A stretch of 64,000 bases of DNA from Flaccisagitta enflata. Lineage: Eukaryota; Chaetognatha; Sagittoidea; Aphragmophora. The DNA is taken from positions 111,042,001-111,106,000 of the forward strand of contig OZ231126.1 of assembly GCA_965153355.1 (NCBI GenBank), given 5' to 3'. The position numbers were made by a program, and so were the translations under genes. Shown here in pieces: positions 34,301 to 44,499 of the stretch. Under the pieces are notes generated by a model. The model was not told the DNA's origin and ran no database searches. It saw only the letters and a list, made by a program, of their open reading frames with translations. Each line of letters begins with the position of its first letter. The first letter of the stretch is position 1.

Positions 34301-35278
34301 CTATGAAGTAAAATGTTTGCATGTAGTATGCTTTTCCAAACTTTTTTTCAAATAAAATTTGCGAGGACAAAATTTGCATTGAAAGGGGTTGAAGCAGCCA
34401 TGATGAAGCGCAAAATGACTTTGTGCCTGAAATGCCGAAGGGAAGACTTCATCGCAAAAAGGGCAATCCTTGTTTGAATCCTTATGAGTGAGGAAATGTA
34501 TGCGCAAAGAATCTTCATTTGCGCAAAGTTTATCGCAAATGTAGCATTTGAGGGATTTTTTGATATTTTCACTCAATAGGAAGAGAAGAGTAGATCGACA
34601 CGTATCAGAAGAATTTTGTTCTGTTGTTGATGTTGTCACTGCTGATGCCGTTGATGTCATTGTATCATGGAGCAAAATGGATGATGGTGGAGATGACGCT
34701 GATGCCTCTGCCATTGTTGTTGTCACTGAATCCTGGAGTGAGTTGGATAAAGGCGGGGATGGCACTGTCGACTTTGCCATTGTTGATGCCATTGAATCCT
34801 GGAGTGAGATGGATGATGGTGGAGATGACGCTGATGCCTCTGCCATTGTTGTTGTCACTGAATCCTGGAGTGAGTTGGATAAAGGCGGGGATAACACTGT
34901 CGACTTTGCCATTGTTGATGCCATTGAATCCTGGAGTGAGATGGATAAAGGCGGGGATGGCACTGTCGACTTTGCCATTGTTGATGCCATTGAATCCTGG
35001 AGTGAGATGGATAAAGGCAGAGATGGCACTGTCGACTTTGCCATTGTTGATGCCACTGAATCCTGGAGTGAGATGGATAAAGGCAGAGATGGCGCTGTCG
35101 ATTTTGCTATTGTTGATGCCACTGAATCCTGGAGTGAGTCAGATAAAGGCGGGGATGGCGCTACATCTGGCGATGGTGTCGGAAGGCGGCAACAAACAGA
35201 TCTTTTTTTGTTTACTCGCGTAGTCAATGGGCAGAAAAGGCATATTTTCGTTAGACGTGGGTTTGATCGCAACTTCAT
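34301..35278 (-). CDS. C2H2 zinc-finger protein with Ser/Pro/Thr repeat domain
   Basis: 325 residues, intact frame, ATG at 35278-35276. The N-terminus is basic with a Cys cluster (ICLFC). Residues ~45-205 are about eight tandem copies of a 22-residue unit (66 bp in DNA) of the type SPPLSISLQDSMASTMAKST. The C-terminus has three C2H2 fingers: CYICDKLCANEDSLRIHFLTH, then CPFCDEVF..HFALHH, then CKFCPRKF..HTTCKH. This is the build of a DNA-binding regulator with a flexible, Ser-rich spacer. It faces the three-ORF cluster and ends convergently about 780 bp from it. The repeat unit number probably varies between copies. Confidence 0.72.
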   Translation of the reverse strand: MKLRSNPRLTKICLFCPLTTRVNKKRSVCCRLPTPSPDVAPSPPLSDSLQDSVASTIAKSTAPSLPLSISLQDSVASTMAKSTVPSLPLSISLQDSMASTMAKSTVPSPPLSISLQDSMASTMAKSTVLSPPLSNSLQDSVTTTMAEASASSPPSSISLQDSMASTMAKSTVPSPPLSNSLQDSVTTTMAEASASSPPSSILLHDTMTSTASAVTTSTTEQNSSDTCRSTLLFLLSENIKKSLKCYICDKLCANEDSLRIHFLTHKDSNKDCPFCDEVFPSAFQAQSHFALHHGCFNPFQCKFCPRKFYLKKSLEKHTTCKHFTS

Positions 35279-35424
35279 TTTTTTTTTCGTTTTTAATCAA
35301 AATGTTTTGATAGAGAAAAGAAGAAGAATATGGAGTAGACAAAACCGCTGAAAATTGAATCAGCAAATGTACTATACAGTGTATTGATTTGAATAGTATT
35401 TAGTCTTCGAGGGAGTAATGAGGT

Positions 35425-35732
35425 ATGTTTGATGTTATTGACGAGACTTTTATATCCATATTTTTTACTTCAAATTCCTCATTCCTCCATCGGCATCTCA
35501 TCATTATCCTTCCGTCGTCCTTATCTTCCATTCATTTTCATCTCACTTATTTTCCTCTTCATCAAAACCTGCCGCTCGCCAAAACAACCTTTCTCTCCCT
35601 TCTTGTTCTCCAACGACAAATGCCGGCGGCACCTCCGTCACAGCTTCCTCCTCTAACTCCTCTTCCTCCTCTTATTCTCCTCAAAGGTTGGTTTCGTCTT
35701 CTCCCTCAGCAGCGTTAATCAAACCTAGTAAA
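35425..35732. other. Unassigned gap inside the 9.6-kb element
   Basis: C/T-rich on the plus strand, without a supported gene; it could hold the promoter of the minus-strand zinc-finger gene. Confidence 0.3.
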
Positions 35733-35947
35733 TTAAGGTCAGATACATGGCTATTGAAGATGTATGCGGTGGGCAGGGGTAATAATAAAGAAGGCTAACC
35801 AAGTATCTGAGTATGAGCAATAATGCAAAATACACTCAAAAGCAAGGAAAAAGCAAAGCATAACCAACGGACGAATGGACAAACGGACCGATCGACCAAC
35901 CGACTGACGGACAGAGCCTGTTATAGAGATGCGTGCATGCGACTAAT
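35733..35947 (-). repeat. Dispersed repeat S1, divergent
   Basis: Minus-strand copy with AGTCGCATGCACGCATCTCT at its start and GCCATGTATCTGACCTTA at its end. Confidence 0.8.
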
Positions 35948-35952
35948 GATTA

Positions 35953-36208
35953 CAACAAAGCCGGATACACAGCTACCCCAGTCACGTGCGGGTGGGCAAG
36001 GACCGTAATTGAGGTCACCAGATCATTTGGGCAGGAGCTGTGAAGCCAAAAATCCAAAAAAAAAAAAGTCAAGTGTGGCGGACCGACGGACGGACGGACC
36101 GACAGACGGACGGACGGACGGACCGACGGACGGACGGAGCCGACCGACGGACCGACGGACGGACCGACAAAACGGGTTGTAGAGTCGCGTAGCACGCGAC
36201 TAAAAAAA
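35953..36208 (-). repeat. Dispersed repeat S1, with long GTCC section
   Basis: Adjacent to the previous copy in the same orientation. AGTCGCGTGCTACGCGACT hairpin, about 90 bp of GTCC/GTCGGTCC, and the tail ending GTGTATCCGGCTTTG. Confidence 0.88.
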
Positions 36209-36226
36209 ATTTGTACTACAACGAAC

Positions 36227-36941
36227 TCAGAATTTACCTCTAATAACGCGATTGAGAGGGAAAAATCCAGGCAAGGGAATTCTTGATTGATGACGACCAA
36301 TGACAATCTTTGTTGTTAAGACAAGGAGAGCACCAAATACGAGTAATGAAACCACAATGATCGTAAGTATTGAGCCTAAATCATAAATGTATATTATTGC
36401 TCATGTTTAAAAACATTCATAAGTCTTAACTTGTCACATTTGCGTTTTGAAAGAACCACTTGATTACTCACTACGTTTTTTGCTCACACCGCCCACTCAC
36501 TCGTGGGACAGTTAAAATTCATAAATCTGTGTTCACGTTAAGATCACAACCAACGGGAAGGACTGTGTTCACTGTTGTCACTAGAAACACGCATAGTATT
36601 TTATGTAGTTCTGCTAATACTCAACAACCGCAACTTTTGCTCTGTGTATGTCTTGTTTATAATGATCAAAATTTGAAACCTGTAGAGAGACGCTTTTGAT
36701 GTTGTTGTTGTTGTTGTTGTTGTTCCTTTTGTTGTTCGTTTTCTTCTTTTTCTTTTCCTACTTCTTCTTCTTCTTCTTCTTTTTCTTCTTCTTCTTCTTC
36801 TTCTTCTTCTTCTTCTTCTTCTTCTTCTTCTTCTTCTTCTTCTTCTTCTTCTTTTTCTTCTTCTTTTTTATTTCCTATTTGTCCGTATTTTTCCTCTCTG
36901 TTTTTCATCCGTTCCTCTGGAAGTTGTGACGCCACTGTTGC

Positions 36942-37014
<73 letters not shown>

Positions 37015-37142
37015 GCTGTTGCTGTTGCTGTTGATTCGGGAAAGAATGAAAAGAAAGGCGGAAGAGTCCGAATATCTGATTCTCCCAATTCCGCAAAACA
37101 GCCAGAAAAAAAAGCACAAGCTAAAAGTACAGGAAAAAACAT
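36227..37142 (-). CDS. Spliced gene for a secreted-pathway Thr/Glu-rich membrane protein (two exons)
   Basis: Exon 1 is 37142-36680 (463 nt) and exon 2 is 36375-36227 (149 nt). The junction is in phase (612 nt, 203 residues) with intron ends GT (weak, GTTTCA) and TTTAG. The N-terminus MFFPVLLACAFFSGCFAE is a textbook signal peptide. A run of ~25 Thr encoded by an ACA microsatellite follows, then a long Glu run (GAA microsatellite) and a Gln run. Exon 2 supplies the membrane span ILTIIVVSLLVFGALLVL and a short basic tail with GRHQSRIPLPGFF. Without the splice, exon 1 would end at once in a stop and have no anchor. The layout is a type I membrane protein with a mucin-like ectodomain. Family not recognised. 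Confidence 0.58.
36765..37018. repeat. TTC and TTG microsatellites within exon 1
   Basis: (TTC)n at about 36,765-36,865 and (TTG)n at 36,940-37,015 on the plus strand; they encode the Glu and Thr runs of the minus-strand gene. Confidence 0.95.
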
Positions 37143-37206
37143 TTTTCCTTTCTTGAAGTTGAAATGAATGAAATAACTAATAACCATCTGTTTTTTTTTT
37201 TTTTTT

Positions 37207-37770
<564 letters not shown>

Positions 37771-37776
<6 letters not shown>

Positions 37777-38074
37777 CTTGCGATTTCGGAAAATCTCATA
37801 AAAATGGCTGACCGCTTTTCACACATCCTTGTTCTAAAGCTTCTATCAACATTTATCGCATTTGTCTAGCCAACAACTTCGAATAATCACAAATACCTCA
37901 AATCAAAAGATAAAAGCAGAATAACCTCCAATCCTACAGTCTACTTCCACTTTTTTCAAACATTCTTTTTTTTTTTTTTCTCCTTATCACCCACTAAACA
38001 AGTCTAGCCGTCAACCACATACTCATTCATTCAATACTTCTCCAATCCCATAGTCTACTCACAATTGCAAACTA
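37771..38074. other. Unassigned gap before the right inverted repeat
   Basis: AT-rich with a poly-T run near 37,968; no supported gene. Confidence 0.3.
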
Positions 38075-38571
38075 CTGCCACTTTTCTTTTCCATAACTGT
38101 CACTCAAAATTGCCCGCGAGTCCTTGGGTTGAAGACCCTGGGGCTGGGACCCTGGGAGTGGGACCCTGGGGGTGGGACCTGGGGCTGGGGCACCCCGGGG
38201 CTGGGGCCCATGGGGTACGCCAACTCTGATTGGCCCATAATCTAGAACAAAAAAGGTCTTCCTCTTTGCCTCTACCAAAACGCAGTGGGAATGCCCAGCC
38301 AATGGAATGTACCATTGCATTGCCTGGGCATTCCTTCACTGCTAACAATTAAGCAATAATTAGCCATCAAGTAGCCAACATTACACAATTAGGTTACACA
38401 GGTCACAGGAATAAGGTCACAGTAAATAGGTCATAGGTAATTATGGTCATTAAGGGCAATTAGCAGAGTCATTAATTAGGTCATTAATTAGGTCATTAAC
38501 TAATTAATCAATGACCTAATTAGGTCACGGGGTCAACTGTTTCAGGATGAACCATTTCCTATCTCTCTCGA
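38075..38571 (-). repeat. Right inverted repeat of the 9.6-kb element
   Basis: Reverse complement of 28,960-29,465, including the AGGTCA-type half-sites (38,385-38,530) and the G/C-rich short tandem. Differences are single bases (for example CCACCCCCAGG against CCACTCCCAGG). Confidence 0.9.
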
Positions 38572-38579
38572 ATATGTCA

Positions 38580-38609
38580 AAAAGTCGAAGACTGACTTCG
38601 ACTTTTTTT
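38580..38609. other. Perfect hairpin beside the right inverted repeat
   Basis: AAAAAGTCGAAG, loop ACTGA, CTTCGACTTTTT: a 12-bp perfect stem placed 9 bp beyond the repeat end. It has no counterpart beside the left repeat. Confidence 0.7.
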
Positions 38610-38624
38610 CCAATCATTATTTTG

Positions 38625-38925
38625 GCGGTCCATGTTTGTTTCAGCTCCGTTTTGAAAATATAAATAATGAAAGATCTAATCTTTGAAGTTAAAGTGCGTA
38701 TGAGAGCAAAGTTGATAACTTGCTTTAATAGACCAACTTTTTTCGAGAGTGGCTTCTGAATTCTCTAATGTTTGGTGGTCCATGTTTATTTCAGCTCCGT
38801 TTTGAAAAAAAGAAATTAATAAAAAATTTAATCTTTGAAGTTGAACCGCCTATGAGAGCAAAGTTGATAACTTGATTGAATAGACTAACTTTTTTCAAGA
38901 GTGGCTTCTGATTTCTCTAATGATA
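38625..38925. repeat. ~150-bp tandem duplication
   Basis: Two units, each with GGTCCATGTTTRTTTCAGCTCCG, ATGAGAGCAAAGTTGATAAC and AGTGGCTTCTGA. The unit's end matches, inverted, the start of the units at 27,602. Confidence 0.8.
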
Positions 38926-39302
38926 ACATATCTTTCAAGGGCTGGAATCTGGGTATCAGATTTGGGATTTAGGCCACTTGGCTGGGATTTGGATCTAAAG
39001 GCTGGGATGTAGGCTTGAGCGTCAGGGGGTGGGGTACAAGAGAAGAAGAAATTTCCTCATACCAAAAACCACATAACAAGCCCAACCGGGCAACGATGCG
39101 TCCTGACTGTGTCCTTACGTGGAGCGAAATTCGCGCTGATTGTGTTAGACAGATGGATGAACAGACTTAACAGATGATAGACTGCTGGAATATCTGACAT
39201 AAGAGTCAAAGAAGTCTCTTGAAAAACATGTATCGATCGTTTAATTTGGTATACGATCTCGCTGTGGCCAAAAACAGCTGAGAAACGCGATTTTTAAAGA
39301 GG
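38926..39302. other. Unassigned DNA
   Basis: Short GCTGGGATTTRGGC-type units near 38,940-39,015; nothing else supported. Confidence 0.35.
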
Positions 39303-39396
39303 CATAAAGGACGGACGGACGGACGGGCCGACAGACAGACGGACGGACCGATGGATGGACAGACCCTCTTATAGAGATGCGAGGACGCATCAAAAA
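39303..39396 (-). repeat. Dispersed repeat S2, 5' part
   Basis: Minus strand: GATGCGTCCTCGCATCTCTA, then AAGAGGGTCTGTCC and the GTCC section. The hairpin arms GATGCG/CGCATC are again changed together. Confidence 0.75.
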
Positions 39397-39481
39397 AGAA
39401 AAACAACAACAACAGCCAAAGCTGTAGCAACATCGTTGACAAAAGCGGAATGAGATTGCGTCATGGGCTTTAACAATTACA

Positions 39482-39510
39482 AAGTCAACAGCAAAAACAA
39501 CAACAACAGC

Positions 39511-39542
<32 letters not shown>

Positions 39543-39550
39543 CTACAACT

Positions 39551-39604
<54 letters not shown>

Positions 39605-39605
39605 G
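39482..39605. repeat. (CAA)n microsatellite
   Basis: CAA/CAG units with two CTACAA interruptions. Confidence 0.95.
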
Positions 39606-39757
39606 CTTCTTCCTCTGATGACACCCATGAGTGCGGGAATTAAACGTAATGAAAGAACGCGTAAAATGAACTGTGCAGGCTAAATTTCCATATGTCCTGA
39701 GAGGGCATATTAGAGGCTTTTGATGCAATTTTCCATGATATTCAGTGAAAGTTTTCC

Positions 39758-40030
39758 TTTTTTAGTTGCGGACACGCAACTCTATAAGAGGCTTTGTCCG
39801 TCCGTCCGTCCGTCCGTCCGTCCGTCCGTCCGTCTGTCCGTCCGTCCGTCCGTCCGTCCGTCCGTCCGTCCGTCCGTCCATCCGTCCGTCCGTCTGTTGG
39901 TTGGTTGGTCCATGGACATGAGTCAAAAAGTGAGGAAATGAGTGTTTGCTTTTTGTGCATGTGAGTGGGGGACTTGTGGTGTGGATTGGGGTTGGATGCC
40001 CCTGCCCACCCGTCCGCAACAATATTGTTA
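39758..40030 (+). repeat. Dispersed repeat S2 with long GTCC tract
   Basis: AGTTGCGGACACGCAACT hairpin, CTATAAGAGGCTTTGTCC, ~110 bp of GTCC units, and the CACCCGTCCGCAAC end motif. Confidence 0.9.
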
Positions 40031-40244
40031 GCCCGCGTCACTTGTTCAATTTCTCATCAATTTGCCATGTTGTTCAACGTAAATTTCATAGTTCTTTCAT
40101 TTTTCATCAATTGTCCATGTTACTCAATGGGAAGTTTGCATTTTATCGATTTCCCATGTCATTCAATGAGAATATGAGGCTTGAGAAGCTTCGGGGGGGG
40201 GGGGGGAATGTAATGTCACACCTACGTAACGGTTCACCCCTGTG

Positions 40245-40411
40245 TCCTACAGGACATCAGCCCTTTGGGGCCGCTGCCCAAGAACAGGCATTACCCTTTT
40301 ATGTTTTTTATTCTGTGACGTCACTGATACTGGGTAAATGGTCTAGTGACCTCAAATATGGCCCTTGCCCACCAGCACGCGACTTTGGTAGCCGTGTATC
40401 TGGCCTTGCTT
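40245..40411 (+). repeat. Fragments of two dispersed repeats
   Basis: 40,245-40,275 matches the GGACATCAGCCCTTTGGGGC family seen at 53-54.7 kb. 40,338-40,411 is an S1 3' end (CAGCACGCGACTTTGGTAGC .. GTGTATCTGGCCTTG). Confidence 0.7.
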
Positions 40412-41055
40412 TTCTAAAGCTTAAGACGCAGTGTACGGGAAGAAGAAATTTTATGTGTCATTACAATTTTTTAAGGTACTTATATATTATTTTTTCATGA
40501 TCTTTTTTGTTGAAAAAACATTTTTTAAGTGATGAACAATGAATTTTTGTACAAATTCGATGTACATAATATATTGAAAAAAGGTACAGAAAAGAAGATT
40601 TTTAAAAAAAAATCATATTTTGTCATCTCACTCCTGTCAGGTGAAATTATATCATTGCATAGAAATAAAGAAATTTTCATTTCCAAGAATATATTTTTTC
40701 TTTTAAAAACATATAAGAAAAGGGTCATTCATGTTCTTAAAAATGCAAAATTTTCTTTAGAGAGAATATAACATAATTTCACCTAACAATGTTTTGAAAT
40801 TTTGTTCACTATTTTTCTAAAGAATTGAAATATTTTTAAAACACCTTATACAATATATGAAAAATACTTAACTGAAATCTCAATAATATTTTTTCATTAT
40901 AAATTTTTATAACAAGCATAAAGTAAAGTGAAACCAAAATTTCCTGTTCGTGTACACCGTGACTTAAGCAGTATGTTAAAAGTGGTTTCTACAAAAAGGA
41001 GCCTAAAGAAAACAACTCCCTTCTTTATTTCTTCACCTGTCTTCAATTTCTAAAC
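40412..41055. other. AT-rich intergenic DNA
   Basis: No supported gene; an 80-residue frame at 40,529-40,771 is Lys/Phe/Ile-rich as expected from base composition alone. Confidence 0.4.
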
Positions 41056-41059
41056 ATGT

Positions 41060-41370
41060 ACACCCCCCCTACAGCCAACTTGGCTGAATGAAAATTCTTT
41101 TTAAAAGTTGTTTTGAGTGACTAAGGGGAATATGAATGGCGTCATCAGAGGGAATTTTGAGATTGTACCCAGAACCTTGAAATTTATCACTTTTCTCTCT
41201 ATTTTCTTTACTTTTTTAAGAATGTATATTTTTTTCAGGAAAAGCGATAGAAGGTTTTAGTTACAATCTTAAAAATTGCTCTGATGATGCCATTTGTATT
41301 CCCCTTAGTTACTCAAAATGACTTTCAATGGAAAATTTCAGTCAGCCAGTATAGCTGTATGGGGGGTGCT
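41060..41370. mobile_element. MITE with ~95-bp inverted ends
   Basis: CACCCCCCCTACAGCCAACT .. ACTAAGGGGAATATGAATGG on the left is mirrored by CCATTTGTATTCCCCTTAGT .. GCTGTATGGGGGGTG on the right. Its C-run and CTACAGCC end resemble the MITE at 13,368. Confidence 0.8.
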
Positions 41371-41399
41371 AAATTTTTCTTTTGCTTTTGGCGCCTCAT

Positions 41400-41585
41400 C
41401 ACGCTCTGTTTTGCGTCCATGTGTCATATGCTTGCGACTATTTTCATTCAATCATATATTTGTTCATTCATAAGAGGCTTTTTGCGTCCACTTATTTGTC
41501 CCTCAGTCCATTAGTCTATCCATCCATGAGTAAAAAGCGTCAAAACGTGAATTCTTGCCCTGCCTCCTTATCCGTAACAATATTG
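41400..41585 (+). repeat. Dispersed repeat S2-like, divergent
   Basis: CATAAGAGGCTTTTTGCGTCC, a GTCC-type section and CCTTATCCGTAACAATATTG at the end; the first arm is not clear. Confidence 0.5.
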
Positions 41586-41606
41586 TAACTCCCGGTTATC
41601 TCTCGA

Positions 41607-41759
41607 TTTTTAGTAGCGGACGAGCGACTCTATAAGAGGCTTTGTCCTTCCGTCTGTCTGTCGGTTGGTCCATTGGTGAGCACGAGTAAAAAAAAAACCA
41701 GCGTTTCCGCCCCTGCCCACCCATCCGCGACTGGTATTGGCCGTGTATCCGGCCTTGTT
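41607..41759 (+). repeat. Dispersed repeat S2
   Basis: TTTTTAGTAGCGGACGAGCGACT start, CTATAAGAGGCTTTGTCC, and CACCCATCCGCGACTGGTAT then GTGTATCCGGCCTTG. Confidence 0.88.
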
Positions 41760-41839
41760 CAATCATCCATCAATACGTTTTTGACACTTTTTTCATATAC
41801 CAATAATAATGTCGGGTATACTAAGTGATAACACTGCAC

Positions 41840-41910
41840 TTGTCATTCATTAATTCACTCATTCATCCATTCATTCATTCATTCATTTATTCATTCAATC
41901 ATTCGTTCCC
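41840..41910. repeat. (ATTC)n tract
   Basis: CATTCATTCATTTATTCATT units. Confidence 0.9.
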
Positions 41911-42124
41911 TGGCAAACAGCATAACTATGACAAAGAAAAATCAAACAACTTGGTTCACGTTTTTCTGTTGAACCCGAGGCTTGGACTAAAGAAGTCGAT
42001 GACCATTTGAAAGATCTTCAAAAGATCTTCCAAATGCAACGTTGCTGGTCTCTTCAGCTTTTTTTGTTCAGAAATGGCATAGGTTTGAAGAAAATAGCAC
42101 CAATTGAAAAAAGTGCAATTTTTG

Positions 42125-42382
42125 GCTTTTAAGGCGCGTGCTACGCAACTCTATACGCCACTTTTCGGTTGGTCGGTCGGTCCATTGGTTGGTTGGTCGG
42201 TCAGTCCGTCACAAAACTGTTTTAAAGGTTTTTAATGCGTTTATATGTCTCTGAATGGTAGAGTAGAAACTTTGTAGAGTAAACAGTCATTTCAAATGTC
42301 TTTTTGCAAAAAAAATTGTTTGCCTGTCTGTCTGCCTGACTTTTTTTGAAAGTGCCAACTTAGGTCTAATGACCTTGTTTTT
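42125..42382 (+). repeat. Dispersed repeat S1, long form
   Basis: GGCGCGTGCTACGCAACTCTA start, GTTGGTCGGTC section, ending near TAATGACCTTGTTT. Confidence 0.6.
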
Positions 42383-42407
42383 CCACAAGTGATTTGAGTC
42401 TTAACGT

Positions 42408-42584
42408 CTTTAGTCGCATGCAGGCGACTCTACAACCCACTTTGTCTATCCGTCTATCCATCCATTTATTGGTCAAACTTTACTTCATTTACTTGATTTT
42501 ATTTTTTTTTCGCAATTGCAGGCGATTTTTGCATTACTGCTCCTGCCAAAATGCATGGTTAGCCATGTTATCAGCCTTGTTTTT
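42408..42584 (+). repeat. Dispersed repeat S1
   Basis: TTTAGTCGCATGCAGGCGACT start, ACTGCTCCTGCCAAAATGCA middle, ATCAGCCTTGTTT end. Confidence 0.8.
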
Positions 42585-42603
42585 GATAAGTTTTAAAAAC
42601 TTT

Positions 42604-42815
42604 CTTTTTTAGTCGCGTGCTACGCGACTCTACACCCCGCTTTGTCGATCCATCCATCAGTCCGTTGGCCCGTCGGTCCGTCTGTCTGTAACACTACTTT
42701 TTTCAGGTTTTTGCGGTCTTTGGCCTCACTGCTCCTGCCCAAATAATGGAGTGACATCAAATACGGCCCCTGCTCACCCGCACGCGACTGGGGTAGCCGT
42801 GTATCTGGCCTTGTT
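42604..42815 (+). repeat. Dispersed repeat S1, complete reference copy
   Basis: The best-preserved copy here, ~210 bp. TTTTTAGTCGCGTGCTACGC, GACTCTACACCCCGCTTTGT, the GTCC section, GGTTTTTGCGGTCTTTGGCC, CTCACTGCTCCTGCCCAAAT, GCACGCGACTGGGGTAGCCG and TGTATCTGGCCTTGTT, in that order. Confidence 0.92.
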
Positions 42816-43133
42816 TTCAGACAAACAGAATTTTTGTTGTGCGCCGAAAATTAGCCCGTGTAAAAAACATGTAGTCATCATGTGAAACAAACCCAACAGA
42901 CCACAGTCGCGTGCTCCATCTTACCTTTACAAGATTGTGCCTGACAACAAGTACATTTAACCATTCCATTCAATTTTTATATTTGTGAATGAGACGTTTG
43001 CTTAATGGACGGGCAGAACCTTGTAGTATACTTTTAAAATGTAGTTTACTGTACTGTAGTATACTGTTAAAATGCCTTCATTGCATAGTGTGACGTCATG
43101 AAGTATTAGCATCACGTAAGTAGATAAAGAAAT

Positions 43134-43190
43134 GAATGAATGAATGAATGAATGAATGAATGAATGAATGAATGAATAAATGAAAGAATG
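43134..43190. repeat. (GAAT)n tract
   Basis: GAATGAAT units ending in GAATAAATGAAAGAATG. Confidence 0.93.
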
Positions 43191-43434
43191 AACAAAAAAA
43201 AAAGAATGAATAAACGTAAGAATAGACTGTTGCTCTGGCGTCATAACGTGGCGTCATGACGTGGCGCAATGGCGTGGCGTAATGGTGTGGCGTAATGGTG
43301 TGGCGTTGCTACGGACTGGTGGTCAGCAAGTGTTGGCGGGTGTTGTTCAGCGTCCGTGGAGTTTCCACGCCACGTATGTACGGACCGTAGCTAGTTCCGT
43401 ATTTACTGGCTATTTATCAAGAGCAAGACTACCA

Positions 43435-43545
43435 GCGATAAAAAGCCCGTCATTGATAAAGGAAATGGGTGCCTACGCTGTTCATGCCTGTCTCGATAAC
43501 AGGCCTGTTGTTGATACATAAGAGAAGCTTTTGGTTAAAAAGTAG
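43435..43545. repeat. Fragment of the ~460-bp array unit
   Basis: Matches 21,940-22,050 (AAAGCCCGTCATTGATAAAG, CTGTCTCGATAACAGGCC) far from the main array. Confidence 0.8.
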
Positions 43546-43805
43546 TAATATTTATTTTCTTACAGAGCTACTGACCGGTATGACGTCATCACAATTTCTA
43601 GCCATGATACCAAGGGTTTGTACTTTTAGCTCTTTTATTTATATAGTAAACTCTAATAGAAATGCTAAGGGTAATGGTAATGCTATACTGATGGTCAGTT
43701 TTCGAGCCTAGATTCTGGCCACTTTGGCCACTTATATGATAAAGTATTAGCACTAAGCATACTTTATACTCTATACTTTGAGTTAACATGAATGGATGAC
43801 CATTA

Positions 43806-43832
43806 GAAAGAAAGAAAGGGAGAAAGAAAGAA

Positions 43833-43881
<49 letters not shown>

Positions 43882-43883
43882 AA
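43806..43883. repeat. (AAAG)n microsatellite
   Basis: GAAAGAAAGAAAG units; a shorter related tract lies at 44,190-44,265. Confidence 0.95.
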
Positions 43884-43929
43884 TGATGACCATCAAAATA
43901 CTGTAAGATAATAAGTATCACTACTACTG

Positions 43930-44150
43930 TCGCCAAAATCATAGCCTGTACTTAGTTCTTGTACCTTTAGAGATTTGCTTTCGGCTGCCAAAATCATAGC
44001 TTGTACTTAGTTCTTGTACCTTCTGAGATCTAGCTTTGCCTGCCAAAATCATAGCCTGTACCTAGTTCTTGTACCTTCTGAGATCTAGCTTTGCCTGCCA
44101 AAATCATAGCCTGTACCTAGTTCTTCTACTTTCTGAGTTGAGCATCCTTA
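43930..44150. repeat. ~59-bp tandem repeat
   Basis: Units with TGCCAAAATCATAGCCTGTA and CCTAGTTCTTGTACCTTCTG, about four copies. Weaker relatives follow to 44,370. Confidence 0.8.
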
Positions 44151-44499
44151 TTTCAGATATATAGTAGAAGCACAAGGTATGGCAAGGGAAAAGCGAGAGA
44201 GAAAGAGAAAGAAAGAACAAAAGATAGAAAGAAAGAAAGGAAGACAGAAAGAAAGATAGAAAGATTTGAGCTGGCAAAATAATGCCGAATACCCAGTGCT
44301 TCTACCTTTTTTGAGATTTGAGTTGAACTGAGAAAATGACGCCGAATACTAAGTGCTTGAACTTGTGAGATTGGCCTTTTGTTTTTTTCTTAGATGAAAA
44401 GTAGAAGCATTTGGTATAGAGTTGAGAAATCAGGAACGGCCGAGTTAAGGAACAAGCCCAACAGGCCAACAGTCGCGTGCTTAGTTACACAAAACTACA

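Noticed and set aside
34548-35351. 267- and 199-codon plus-strand frames opposite the zinc-finger gene
   Set aside because: They mirror the 66-bp coding repeat of the minus-strand gene; the three C2H2 fingers are on the minus strand.
39946-40500. 184-codon plus-strand frame
   Set aside because: It strings together an S2 end, a G-run and an S1 fragment; no continuous coding character.
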